DNA from: Syntrophorhabdaceae bacterium
Lineage (GTDB): Bacteria; Desulfobacterota; Syntrophorhabdia; Syntrophorhabdales; Syntrophorhabdaceae
Direction: 5' to 3'
Assembly: GCA_026416315.1 (NCBI GenBank)
Contig: JAOAFK010000028.1
Span: 1-5,610 of the forward strand
Length of the DNA: 5,610 nt
Numbering within the stretch: the first letter of the stretch is position 1; each line of letters starts with the position of its first letter. Of this stretch, positions 1-5,610 are shown one piece after another. Made by a program: the position numbers and the translations under genes. Under the pieces are notes generated by a model. It was not told where the DNA came from. It made no database searches and saw nothing but the letters and a program-made list of their open reading frames with translations.

Positions 1-573
1 GCCGGCATGAACCGCCAGTTGGTTTGCCATGGCACCACCCCAGCAGAAGCCCACGACACCGATCTTTCCTGTTGATTTGGGATGGGTTTTTAAGTATTTA
101 ACGGCTGCGACGAAGTTCTGTACCGTAGTTTTCTGGTCCAAATGACCTCTCATACTTATGGCCTTTGCTTCATCCTTTGGTGTACCCCCCATTGGGGTGA
201 GGGCATCTGGCGCAAGGGCCAAAAACCCTTCAAGGGCAACCCTTCTTGTCACATCCTCTATATGGGCATTGAGCCCCCTGTTTTCATGGATAACGATAAC
301 CCCTGGTAGTTTATCGGCACCCTTCGGCATTGAGAGTTTTGCCATGATATCCCCTGTTACCCCGGGGTATTTTACACTTTCAGTGACGATCATCGGATCG
401 TCCTTTGGCACCAAATCTGCCATAGCAGGTTGAACCTCTAAAATGTTGATAATCGCCTCTGCTGAGGCAATGGAGACAGCAAGGGAAGTAACCTGTTTTA
501 AAAATCCCCTTCTATCTGTTAAACCTATTTGAAGCCACCTTTTGTTTTTAGGCTCCTCTTTTTTTGTATCCAT
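1..573 (-). CDS. Dienelactone hydrolase-family protein with Tat signal (5' part, cut by window edge)
   Basis: The frame is open for 191 codons from the ATG at 573 to the window edge, so the C-terminal part is missing. The N-terminus is a twin-arginine signal: TDRRGFLKQ (residues 19-27) is followed by a mostly hydrophobic stretch (about 29-46, interrupted by Glu39) and an A-M-A site at 50-52 that suits signal peptidase cleavage before Asp53. The mature part looks like an alpha/beta hydrolase of the dienelactone hydrolase family: VIVIHENRGL (92-101) carries the conserved Glu97, and GFCWGG (175-180) carries the nucleophile Cys177. The expected catalytic Asp and His lie beyond the edge. Family members hydrolyse dienelactones or related esters and lactones; the true substrate cannot be read here. 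Export through Tat points to a periplasmic enzyme. An AAAGGGGGG ribosome binding site sits six bases before the ATG and supports this start. The gene follows asd after 72 bases. Family call strong, substrate unknown. Confidence 0.88.
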   Translation of the reverse strand, partial: MDTKKEEPKNKRWLQIGLTDRRGFLKQVTSLAVSIASAEAIINILEVQPAMADLVPKDDPMIVTESVKYPGVTGDIMAKLSMPKGADKLPGVIVIHENRGLNAHIEDVTRRVALEGFLALAPDALTPMGGTPKDEAKAISMRGHLDQKTTVQNFVAAVKYLKTHPKSTGKIGVVGFCWGGAMANQLAVHAG

Positions 574-579
574 ACTATG

Positions 580-588
580 CCCCCCTTT
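580..588 (-). promoter_or_regulatory. Ribosome binding site of the hydrolase gene
   Basis: On the minus strand the sequence reads AAAGGGGGG, then six bases (CATAGT), then ATG. The match to AGGAGG is G-rich and imperfect, but the spacing is good. It supports ATG 573 as the start, which also gives a Tat n-region of sensible length (20 residues before the two arginines). Confidence 0.6.
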
Positions 589-592
589 GCCT

Positions 593-598
593 ATTATA
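593..598 (-). promoter_or_regulatory. Candidate -10 box (TATAAT) for the hydrolase gene
   Basis: The minus strand reads TATAAT exactly, upstream of the hydrolase start. A -35 element would fall at about 615-620 (TTGGGC, three of six matches to TTGACA, 16-base spacer), inside the hairpin that may end the upstream transcript. Predicted transcription would begin near 586, leaving a leader of only about a dozen bases. The -10 is perfect but the -35 is poor and TATAAT is common in AT-rich spacers, so this is a candidate only. Confidence 0.35.
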
Positions 599-605
599 AA
601 GTTTT

Positions 606-633
606 AAAACTCCTGCCCAAATGGCCGGAGTTT
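606..633 (-). terminator. Hairpin after asd, probable weak intrinsic terminator
   Basis: On the minus strand AAACTCC (633-627) pairs with GGAGTTT (613-607). Inside it, after a one-base mismatch, GGC pairs with GCC around a five-base loop, giving a stem of seven plus three base pairs. The 3' arm runs into only four T residues before AAAAC and CTTT, so the U-tract is short. It starts 12 bases after the asd stop, the expected place to end the lpxK-leu-asd transcript. The structure is clear; its efficiency as a terminator is uncertain. Confidence 0.55.
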
Positions 634-645
634 ATTACAACGTTT

Positions 646-1662
646 TTATAAGTATTTCTTTATCAATACCTCCGCAATCTGCACCGCATTTAATGCCGCA
701 CCCTTTCTTATGTTGTCCGCCACAATCCACATATTTAGCCCATACTTTACAGTATCATCTTTTCTAATTCTACCTACAAAGGTTTCGTCTTTACCTGCAG
801 CATATATGGCGAGGGGGTATAGATTTTTTGATGGGTCATCTACAACCTTTACGCCTGGGGCCTTTTCAAGAATTTCCCTTGCCTTTTCAGGTGTTATCTC
901 GTTTTCAAATTCTACATTCACAGATTCCGAATGGCCATAAAAGACCGGTACCCTTACTGTTGTGGCTGTAACTTTTATGCTATCATCTTCCATTATCTTT
1001 TTCGTTTCGTTTACCATCTTCAACTCTTCCTTTGTATAACCGTTTTCAAGAAATGCATCTATATGAGGAAGGCAGTTGAAGGCAATCTGGTGAGGATAGA
1101 CCCTTTTTTCAATCTCTCTGTTGTTGTATATGGCTAGAACCTGCTGTTCTAATTCATAAATAGCCTTTTTTCCTGTACCTGAGACAGATTGATATGTGGA
1201 GACTACAACCCTTTTTATCTTTGCATAATCATGAAGAGGTTTTAAAACAACGACCATCTGTATAGTAGAACAGTTAGGGTTTGCAATAATACCCCTATTT
1301 TTGTACCCTGCAATGGCATGCTCATTTACTTCTGGAACAACAAGGGGGACATCGGGTTCCATCCTGAAGGCACTTGTATTATCAATCACCACACAACCGC
1401 TTGCTGCAGCAATGGGAGCAAACTTCATGCTAACTGCACCACCCGGTGAGAAAAGCCCTATGTCCATACCCTTAAAAGAATCTTCTTTCAATTCTTGAAC
1501 CTTTATCTCTTCACCTTTAAAAGTTATGGTTTTACCTACGCTCCTTGCAGATGCAAGGAGTTTTAGATTTTTTACAGGAAAGTTCCTTTCCTCAAGGATT
1601 TCCACCATTTCGTTTCCCACTGCGCCTGTTGCGCCTGCTACGACTACATTATAGGTTTTCAT
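646..1662 (-). CDS. asd: Aspartate-semialdehyde dehydrogenase
   Basis: This cytoplasmic enzyme reduces 4-aspartyl phosphate to L-aspartate 4-semialdehyde with NADPH, the branch point to lysine/diaminopimelate, threonine, methionine and isoleucine. The 338-residue protein is full length for the bacterial family. The N-terminal NADP fold shows GATGAVG (10-16), followed by NTSAFRM (95-101) with the phosphate-binding Arg100. NPNCST (128-133) contains the nucleophile Cys131. YQSVSGTG (157-164) matches the family's YQ-VSGAG segment with Thr in place of Ala. RVPVFYGHSES (237-247) provides the substrate Arg237 and acid-base His244. The start overlaps the leuD stop by four bases (ATGA), with a strong GGAGGAG site five bases upstream, so translation is likely coupled to leuD. 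It is the last gene before the putative terminator. Identity is very secure. Confidence 0.97.
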   Translation of the reverse strand: MKTYNVVVAGATGAVGNEMVEILEERNFPVKNLKLLASARSVGKTITFKGEEIKVQELKEDSFKGMDIGLFSPGGAVSMKFAPIAAASGCVVIDNTSAFRMEPDVPLVVPEVNEHAIAGYKNRGIIANPNCSTIQMVVVLKPLHDYAKIKRVVVSTYQSVSGTGKKAIYELEQQVLAIYNNREIEKRVYPHQIAFNCLPHIDAFLENGYTKEELKMVNETKKIMEDDSIKVTATTVRVPVFYGHSESVNVEFENEITPEKAREILEKAPGVKVVDDPSKNLYPLAIYAAGKDETFVGRIRKDDTVKYGLNMWIVADNIRKGAALNAVQIAEVLIKKYL

Positions 1663-2150
1663 TTTTTCTCCTCCAGTTTTTTCTTAAGATAGTTTATCAA
1701 ACCACCTGCTTCTATAAGTTCCATCATAAAAGGTGGAATGGGTTTAGCCTTTACTGTATTTCCTTTAATCTTTATAGTGCCTGAAAAGACATCTATCTCT
1801 ATTTCATCCCCTTCTTCTGCAAGGTCATAGACATCCGCTTCAATCAATGCAAGGCCTTTATTAAAGGCGTTTCTATAAAAGATCCTTGCGAAGCTTTTTG
1901 CAATCACCACAGGGATACCAAGGGCAGATATGGCAATGGGTGCATGCTCCCTTGAAGAACCACATCCAAAATTTGCTCCCGCAACAATGATATCACCTTT
2001 TTTTACCTTTTTGCTAAAATCTGGGGATATGGGCTCCATGCAATGCTCGCCCAATGTCTTCGGGTCTGTATGGGCAAGATATCTTGCAGGTATAATAATA
2101 TCCGTATCTATGTTGTCACCGAATTTCCAGACATTACCTTTATAAATCAT
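1659..2150 (-). CDS. leuD: 3-isopropylmalate dehydratase, small subunit
   Basis: This is the swivel-domain subunit that pairs with LeuC to convert 2-isopropylmalate to 3-isopropylmalate in leucine synthesis (cytoplasm). At 163 residues it is the short form found with the 420-residue LeuC type; the enterobacterial LeuD is about 200. Visible family motifs are FGDNIDTDIIIPARYL (10-25), GANFGCGSSREHAP (58-71) and FARIFYRNAFNKGL (87-100). The loop after YL, which in the LeuD/HacB family bears on substrate choice, reads YLAHTDP (24-30), neither the YLVY nor the YLRT version described for the methanogen isopropylmalate and homoaconitate enzymes. The ATG at 2150 has AAGGAG five bases upstream (2156-2161). 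It follows leuC by 12 bases and overlaps asd by four. The subunit role is secure; leucine specificity is inferred from leuA and leuC next door. Confidence 0.95.
   Translation of the reverse strand: MIYKGNVWKFGDNIDTDIIIPARYLAHTDPKTLGEHCMEPISPDFSKKVKKGDIIVAGANFGCGSSREHAPIAISALGIPVVIAKSFARIFYRNAFNKGLALIEADVYDLAEEGDEIEIDVFSGTIKIKGNTVKAKPIPPFMMELIEAGGLINYLKKKLEEKK
1668..1674 (-). promoter_or_regulatory. Ribosome binding site of asd inside leuD
   Basis: GGAGGAG lies within the last codons of leuD, five bases (AAAAA) before the asd ATG at 1662. It fixes the asd start and, with the ATGA overlap, allows both re-initiation and independent initiation on the leuD-asd message. Confidence 0.85.
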
Positions 2151-2162
2151 ATATACTCCTTT

Positions 2163-3425
2163 TTATAAAACTTCTTCAGGATGGGCAATACGGCCCTTAA
2201 TTGCACTGGATGCTGCCACAGCAGGACCTGATAGATAAACCTCACTTTCAGGATGCCCCATCCTTCCTATAAAGTTTCTATTTGTTGTAGCAATCGCCCT
2301 TTCACCTTTTGCAAGTACTCCCATGTGTCCTCCGAGACATGGTCCACATGTAGGGGGAGAGATGATACAGCCTGCCTCCATGAATATTTCAATAAAGCCC
2401 CTTTTGATGGATTCCCTGTAGATTTCAGGAGTGGCAGGTATTATGATACATCTTACCCATGATGCAACCTTTTTCCCTTTAAGGATATTTGCTGCCGTTT
2501 CGAGGTCTTCAAGCCTTCCGTTTGTGCAAGAACCAATTACAACCTGGTCGATTTCAATGTCTTTAAGTCCTTCTACATCCACTACATTTGACGGGAGATG
2601 GGGGCATGCCACTTTTAATCCTATTTTACTCACATCTATCTCTATTGTCTGTTTATATCTCGCATCCTTATCGCTTTCGAAGATCTTATATGGTCTTTTA
2701 GCCCTTTCTTTTATATATGAAATAGTTTTTTCATCTACCTTAAATATCCCGTTTTTTGCACCTGCCTCTATTGCCATGTTTGCAACGGTCATACGGGAAT
2801 CCATGGAAAGCGTTGAAATTGCCTCACCATCAAACTCCATGGCAGCATATAAGGCTCCATCCACTCCTATCATGCCTATTATGTGGAGAATCAGGTCTTT
2901 ACCCGTTACCCACTTCTGCCATTTTCCATAACATAAAAATTTTATACTTTCCGGGACCTTGAACCAGATATTGCCTGTCACCATGGCGTAAGTTATGTCA
3001 GTACTACCCATGCCCGTTGCAAATGCACCTAATGCACCGTATGTACACGTATGGCTGTCTGCACCTATTACCACATCCCCGGGTACAACAATACCCTGTT
3101 CAGGTAGAAGGGCATGTTCTATCCCGCAATTACCACCTTCATAGAAGTGTTTTATTTGATGTTTTTTAGAAAATTCCCTTATTTTTTTACAGTTTTCAGC
3201 TGATATGACATCTTTATTGGGTGTGAAATGATCCAGAACAAACACAACCCTTTCATTATCAAAGACACCTTTGGCACCTACTTTTTCAAATTCTTCAAGA
3301 GAAAGAGGGGCTGTGATGTCGTTTGCCAAAACAATATCAACCCTTGCGTCGATAATCTCGCCTGGCTCAACAAAAGACCTTCCTGAATGGTCTGCAAGTA
3401 TTTTTTCTGTTATGGTCATGCCCAT
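2163..3425 (-). CDS. leuC: 3-isopropylmalate dehydratase, large subunit
   Basis: This aconitase-superfamily subunit holds the [4Fe-4S] cluster of isopropylmalate isomerase, which dehydrates and rehydrates 2-isopropylmalate to 3-isopropylmalate together with LeuD. The 420-residue length and the opening MGMTITEKILA are typical of the shorter LeuC type (archaeal and many anaerobic bacterial members). The three cluster ligands are present: Cys300 in VIGSCTNGR (297-304), and Cys360 and Cys363 in PPTCGPCLGGH (357-367). GADSHTCTYGALGAFATGMGS (121-141) is the conserved substrate and cluster region. The ATG at 3425 is preceded by AAGGTAGG with a five-base spacer; an in-frame ATG two codons later is possible but less well spaced. 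The gap to leuA is 11 bases, and the leuA stop codon runs into this ribosome binding site. Homoaconitase activity cannot be ruled out from sequence, but the leuA and leuD neighbours favour leucine synthesis. Confidence 0.96.
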   Translation of the reverse strand: MGMTITEKILADHSGRSFVEPGEIIDARVDIVLANDITAPLSLEEFEKVGAKGVFDNERVVFVLDHFTPNKDVISAENCKKIREFSKKHQIKHFYEGGNCGIEHALLPEQGIVVPGDVVIGADSHTCTYGALGAFATGMGSTDITYAMVTGNIWFKVPESIKFLCYGKWQKWVTGKDLILHIIGMIGVDGALYAAMEFDGEAISTLSMDSRMTVANMAIEAGAKNGIFKVDEKTISYIKERAKRPYKIFESDKDARYKQTIEIDVSKIGLKVACPHLPSNVVDVEGLKDIEIDQVVIGSCTNGRLEDLETAANILKGKKVASWVRCIIIPATPEIYRESIKRGFIEIFMEAGCIISPPTCGPCLGGHMGVLAKGERAIATTNRNFIGRMGHPESEVYLSGPAVAASSAIKGRIAHPEEVL

Positions 3426-3436
3426 AAGAACCTACC

Positions 3437-4957
3437 TTATTCTTTTTTATTTTTTATAAATTCAAGCCTGTTTAAGGCATTAATATATGCCTTTGCGCTT
3501 GCCACTATAATATCCGTGTCTGCACCCTTTCCTATGGCAATTTTACCTTTCTCCTCGAGCTTTACAAAGACTTCACCCTGGGCATCCATGTCCTTTGTGA
3601 TGGAATTTACTGAAAATTTAAGGAGTTTACTGTTTGTTTTAACAAGTCTTTTGATTACCTTGTACGTTGCATCTACTGGTCCATCACCAACACCCACATC
3701 CTGATAAACATTACCATCGATCTCAAGTTTTACTGTAGCAGTGGGAAGGGTAAAATTTCCGCAACTCACGTGCAGATAAACAAGTTTATATTTCTCTGGA
3801 ACCTTGTATAATTCATCTATGATGATCATCTCAATGTCTTCATCATATACATTTTTCTTTACATCCGCCAGGGCTTTAAACCTTTTGAATGCATTATTCA
3901 GTTCTTTTTCCGTGAGGGAATATCCGAGGCTTTCAATCCTGTCTTTAAAGGCATGTCTACCTGAATGCTTACCCAAAATCAAAGAGCTCTTTGGAATACC
4001 AACGGACTCTGGAGTCATGATTTCGTAGGTGAGTTTGGATTTTAAAAGCCCATCTTGATGAATACCCGATTCATGGGCAAAGGCATTTGCACCCACTATT
4101 GCCTTATTCGGTTGAACTGATATCCCTGTGATAGAGGTAATGAGTCTGCTTGTGGGATATATCTTTTCTGTTATGATGTTTGTTGTAGCATCAAATAGGT
4201 CTTTTCTTGTTCTTAAAATCATGGCAATCTCTTCAAGGGCTGCATTTCCTGCCCTTTCACCAATACCGTTTATAGTGCATTCCACCTGCCTTGCCCCATT
4301 CTGAATAGCTGCTATTGAATTGGCAACAGCCAACCCTAAATCGTTATGGCAATGCACGCTGATAATAGCCTGTGATATATTAGGCACATGCTCTGCTATA
4401 TATTTTATTAATTTTCCGAATTCGTCGGGGATGGCATAACCCACAGTGTCCGGAACATTTATTGTCGTGGCTCCTGCATCAATCACTTCAGCAAATACCT
4501 TGCACAGATAATCCCAGTCGCTTCGTGTGGCATCCATGGCAGAAAATTCTACATTATCTGTATAGCTCTTTGCCCTTTTAACAGACTCAACAGCAATCTT
4601 TAAAATCTCATCCCGTGTTTTTCTGAACTGATATTTTAAATGTATATCAGATGTAGAGATAAAAGTGTGAATCCGTGGTCTTACTGCAACTTTAATGGCC
4701 TCCCATGCGCGGTCTATGTCTTCTTTATTTGCCCTTGCAAGACCTGCTACCTCACTGTTTTTTATAATGGATGCGATCTGCCTTACTGCCTCAAAGTCAC
4801 CTTCAGAAGCAATGGGAAAACCTGCTTCTATAATATCCACTCCAAGGGCCTCAAGCTGTTTTGCCACCCTTATCTTTTCCTGGATGTTCATTGTGTAACC
4901 TGGTGATTGCTCACCGTCTCTTAGTGTTGTATCAAAGATATATATCCTTTCTGGCAT
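3437..4957 (-). CDS. leuA: 2-isopropylmalate synthase
   Basis: This enzyme commits carbon to leucine by condensing acetyl-CoA with 2-ketoisovalerate to give 2-isopropylmalate (cytoplasm, metal dependent). From the chosen ATG it has 506 residues, normal for the bacterial form. The N-terminal TIM barrel opens with FDTTLRDGEQSPG (8-20), where Asp14 is the metal ligand. HCHNDLGLAVANS (202-214) gives His202 and His204, and NGIGERAGNAALEE (230-243) gives Asn238. HESGIHQDG (295-303) and GKHSGRHAF (329-337) mark the linker region. The C-terminal domain (about 390-495), with LHVSCGN (395-401) and VGVGDGPVDA (421-430), is the leucine-binding regulatory domain, so feedback inhibition by leucine is expected. 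ATG 4957 is preferred over GTG 4963 because AAGGAG lies five bases before the ATG and overlaps the GTG. The EQSPG signature and leuCD neighbours argue against citramalate or homocitrate synthase. Confidence 0.95.
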   Translation of the reverse strand: MPERIYIFDTTLRDGEQSPGYTMNIQEKIRVAKQLEALGVDIIEAGFPIASEGDFEAVRQIASIIKNSEVAGLARANKEDIDRAWEAIKVAVRPRIHTFISTSDIHLKYQFRKTRDEILKIAVESVKRAKSYTDNVEFSAMDATRSDWDYLCKVFAEVIDAGATTINVPDTVGYAIPDEFGKLIKYIAEHVPNISQAIISVHCHNDLGLAVANSIAAIQNGARQVECTINGIGERAGNAALEEIAMILRTRKDLFDATTNIITEKIYPTSRLITSITGISVQPNKAIVGANAFAHESGIHQDGLLKSKLTYEIMTPESVGIPKSSLILGKHSGRHAFKDRIESLGYSLTEKELNNAFKRFKALADVKKNVYDEDIEMIIIDELYKVPEKYKLVYLHVSCGNFTLPTATVKLEIDGNVYQDVGVGDGPVDATYKVIKRLVKTNSKLLKFSVNSITKDMDAQGEVFVKLEEKGKIAIGKGADTDIIVASAKAYINALNRLEFIKNKKE

Positions 4958-4962
4958 GGTCA

Positions 4963-4968
4963 CTCCTT
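4963..4968 (-). promoter_or_regulatory. Ribosome binding site deciding the leuA start
   Basis: The minus strand reads AAGGAG, TGACC, ATG. The last G of the ribosome binding site is the first base of an in-frame GTG codon at 4963, so that GTG cannot be served by this site. The ATG at 4957 has ideal five-base spacing. The longest-frame start is therefore two codons too long. Confidence 0.8.
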
Positions 4969-4989
4969 TTGTTCAGGGTATAGTATTTT

Positions 4990-5610
4990 TTAATGACTAT
5001 ACGCAGTGAACATTTTATACGAATTTATTTTTGAAATAATATTTTCCAATAGTTCATCCTCTTTTTCAATCTCTAAATCCACGGCAAGATAAAAAAGATT
5101 ATCCGGTATATGTAGATGTTTAATTTTAACAGCATCCTTTGCTGTTGTTATTATAAACTCAGCATTTTTATTCTTTGAGACCTTTTTTATATCCCTTTGG
5201 CTATATATATAATGGTCTGGAAAAGATATTGTATCAACAAGGATGGTACCTAAAGACCTTAACATTTTAAAAAATGATTCGTTGTCTCCAAGCCCTGAAA
5301 AGGCAAGAACTTTTTTATTTTTTAATACATGATAGTGGCCTATCATATTATTTTTAAGGTTGTATATGTAAGCAGGTTTATATCTGAAGAGATATTTCGG
5401 AATACCAGATGTAAAAGTTTTTTTATTTTTAATATGCCCATTTTTTTTTATAAGGATCGTGTCCGCTCGCTTCAGGGACTCTAAAGGCTCTCTATATGGT
5501 CCCAAAGGGAAAAGATTAATATTTTTTTTAAGAATGTCTTCGTTTATGATGACTATTTCCATATCTTTTTTTATATCCCTTGTTTGAAAACCATCATCTA
5601 TGATTGCCAC
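4990..5610 (-). CDS. lpxK: Tetraacyldisaccharide 4'-kinase (lipid A kinase), C-terminal part
   Basis: LpxK phosphorylates the 4'-position of the lipid A disaccharide precursor at the inner membrane, using ATP. The frame is open through the right edge, so the first codon seen (GTG) is internal. The visible 206 residues lack roughly the first third of the protein, including the membrane-associated N-terminus and P-loop. Family landmarks in order are DDGFQ (5-9, usually followed by His, here Thr10), LFPLGPYREP (33-42, matching LLPAGPLREP), FSGLGDNESFF (104-114, in place of the AGIGNP-FF motif), FPDHYIYS (130-137, with the conserved Asp-His pair) and TTAKDAVKI (155-163, matching TTEKDAVKL). The protein is rich in Lys, Asn and Ile and the DNA is visibly more AT-rich than the leu genes, with A-runs of 9, 8 and 7. 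It ends 32 bases before leuA without a convincing terminator, so read-through into leuA is likely. Family call strong; activity not certain because of the Thr10 change. Confidence 0.88.
   Translation of the reverse strand: MAIIDDGFQTRDIKKDMEIVIINEDILKKNINLFPLGPYREPLESLKRADTILIKKNGHIKNKKTFTSGIPKYLFRYKPAYIYNLKNNMIGHYHVLKNKKVLAFSGLGDNESFFKMLRSLGTILVDTISFPDHYIYSQRDIKKVSKNKNAEFIITTAKDAVKIKHLHIPDNLFYLAVDLEIEKEDELLENIISKINSYKMFTAYSH

Noticed and set aside
158..433. Plus-strand open frame of 91 codons at the left end
   Set aside because: It is antisense to the dienelactone hydrolase-family gene, whose signal peptide, Glu and Cys motifs are clear on the minus strand.
2431..2931. Long plus-strand open frame (166 codons) opposite leuC
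   Set aside because: It lies wholly antisense to a well-conserved leuC, has no convincing ribosome binding site and its translation resembles no family I know. It is a shadow of leuC codon usage.
2933..2946. Small palindrome ATAAAAATTTTAT inside leuC
   Set aside because: It falls in coding sequence (Lys-Phe codons), is pure A/T, has no second copy and no position that suggests an operator.
3437..4957. LeuA as a citramalate or homocitrate synthase
   Set aside because: The DTTLRDGEQSPG opening, full regulatory domain and adjacent leuC and leuD fit isopropylmalate synthase better; citramalate synthases usually show a DGTQ variant.
4958..4989. Possible leu leader peptide or T-box upstream of leuA
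   Set aside because: The gap is only 32 bases, with no Leu-rich mini-frame, no T-box consensus and no alternative hairpins, so there is no room for such control.
4979..5001. Inverted repeat TATAGT...ACTATA over the lpxK stop codon, with a T/A-run in the loop
   Set aside because: Only six AT-rich pairs with an eleven-base loop and no following U-tract. Too weak to call a terminator or attenuator, and expected by chance in AT-rich DNA.

Overview
The window reads as a stretch of bacterial chromosome in which every supported gene lies on the minus strand, so transcription runs from high to low coordinates. In transcription order: the 3' part of lpxK (lipid A 4'-kinase, cut by the right edge), leuA, leuC, leuD, asd, and then the 5' part of a Tat-exported dienelactone hydrolase-family gene (cut by the left edge). 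Coding density is very high. The only gaps are about 32, 11, 12 and 72 bases, and leuD and asd overlap by four bases (ATGA).

The organism is Gram-negative, because it carries lpxK. It is moderately AT-rich by eye and uses strong AAGGAG / GGAGGAG ribosome binding sites. LeuC (420 aa) and LeuD (163 aa) are the short, separate-subunit type shared by archaea, thermophiles and many anaerobic bacteria, not the roughly 470 / 200 aa enterobacterial type. Together with lpxK this suggests a Desulfobacterota / Nitrospirota-like or related anaerobic lineage. That placement is inference; the sequence alone does not fix the taxon.

The core is a biosynthetic operon. LeuA condenses acetyl-CoA with 2-ketoisovalerate, and LeuC with LeuD isomerises 2-isopropylmalate to 3-isopropylmalate. 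Asd makes aspartate semialdehyde, the branch point to lysine/diaminopimelate, threonine, methionine and (through threonine) isoleucine. leuB, which would supply the next leucine step and often sits between leuD and asd, is absent from this window. The lpxK gene runs into leuA with no convincing terminator, leader peptide or attenuator between them, so the leu genes are probably co-transcribed from further upstream.

Between asd and the hydrolase gene lies a compact 72-base region. It holds a GC-containing hairpin (likely a weak terminator for the leu-asd transcript) and directly after it a perfect TATAAT box, which could start a separate transcript for the exported hydrolase.

I found no RNA genes, mobile elements, CRISPR arrays or defence systems. 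I see no convincing undescribed system here; the window is mostly ordinary housekeeping metabolism with a few details worth checking.
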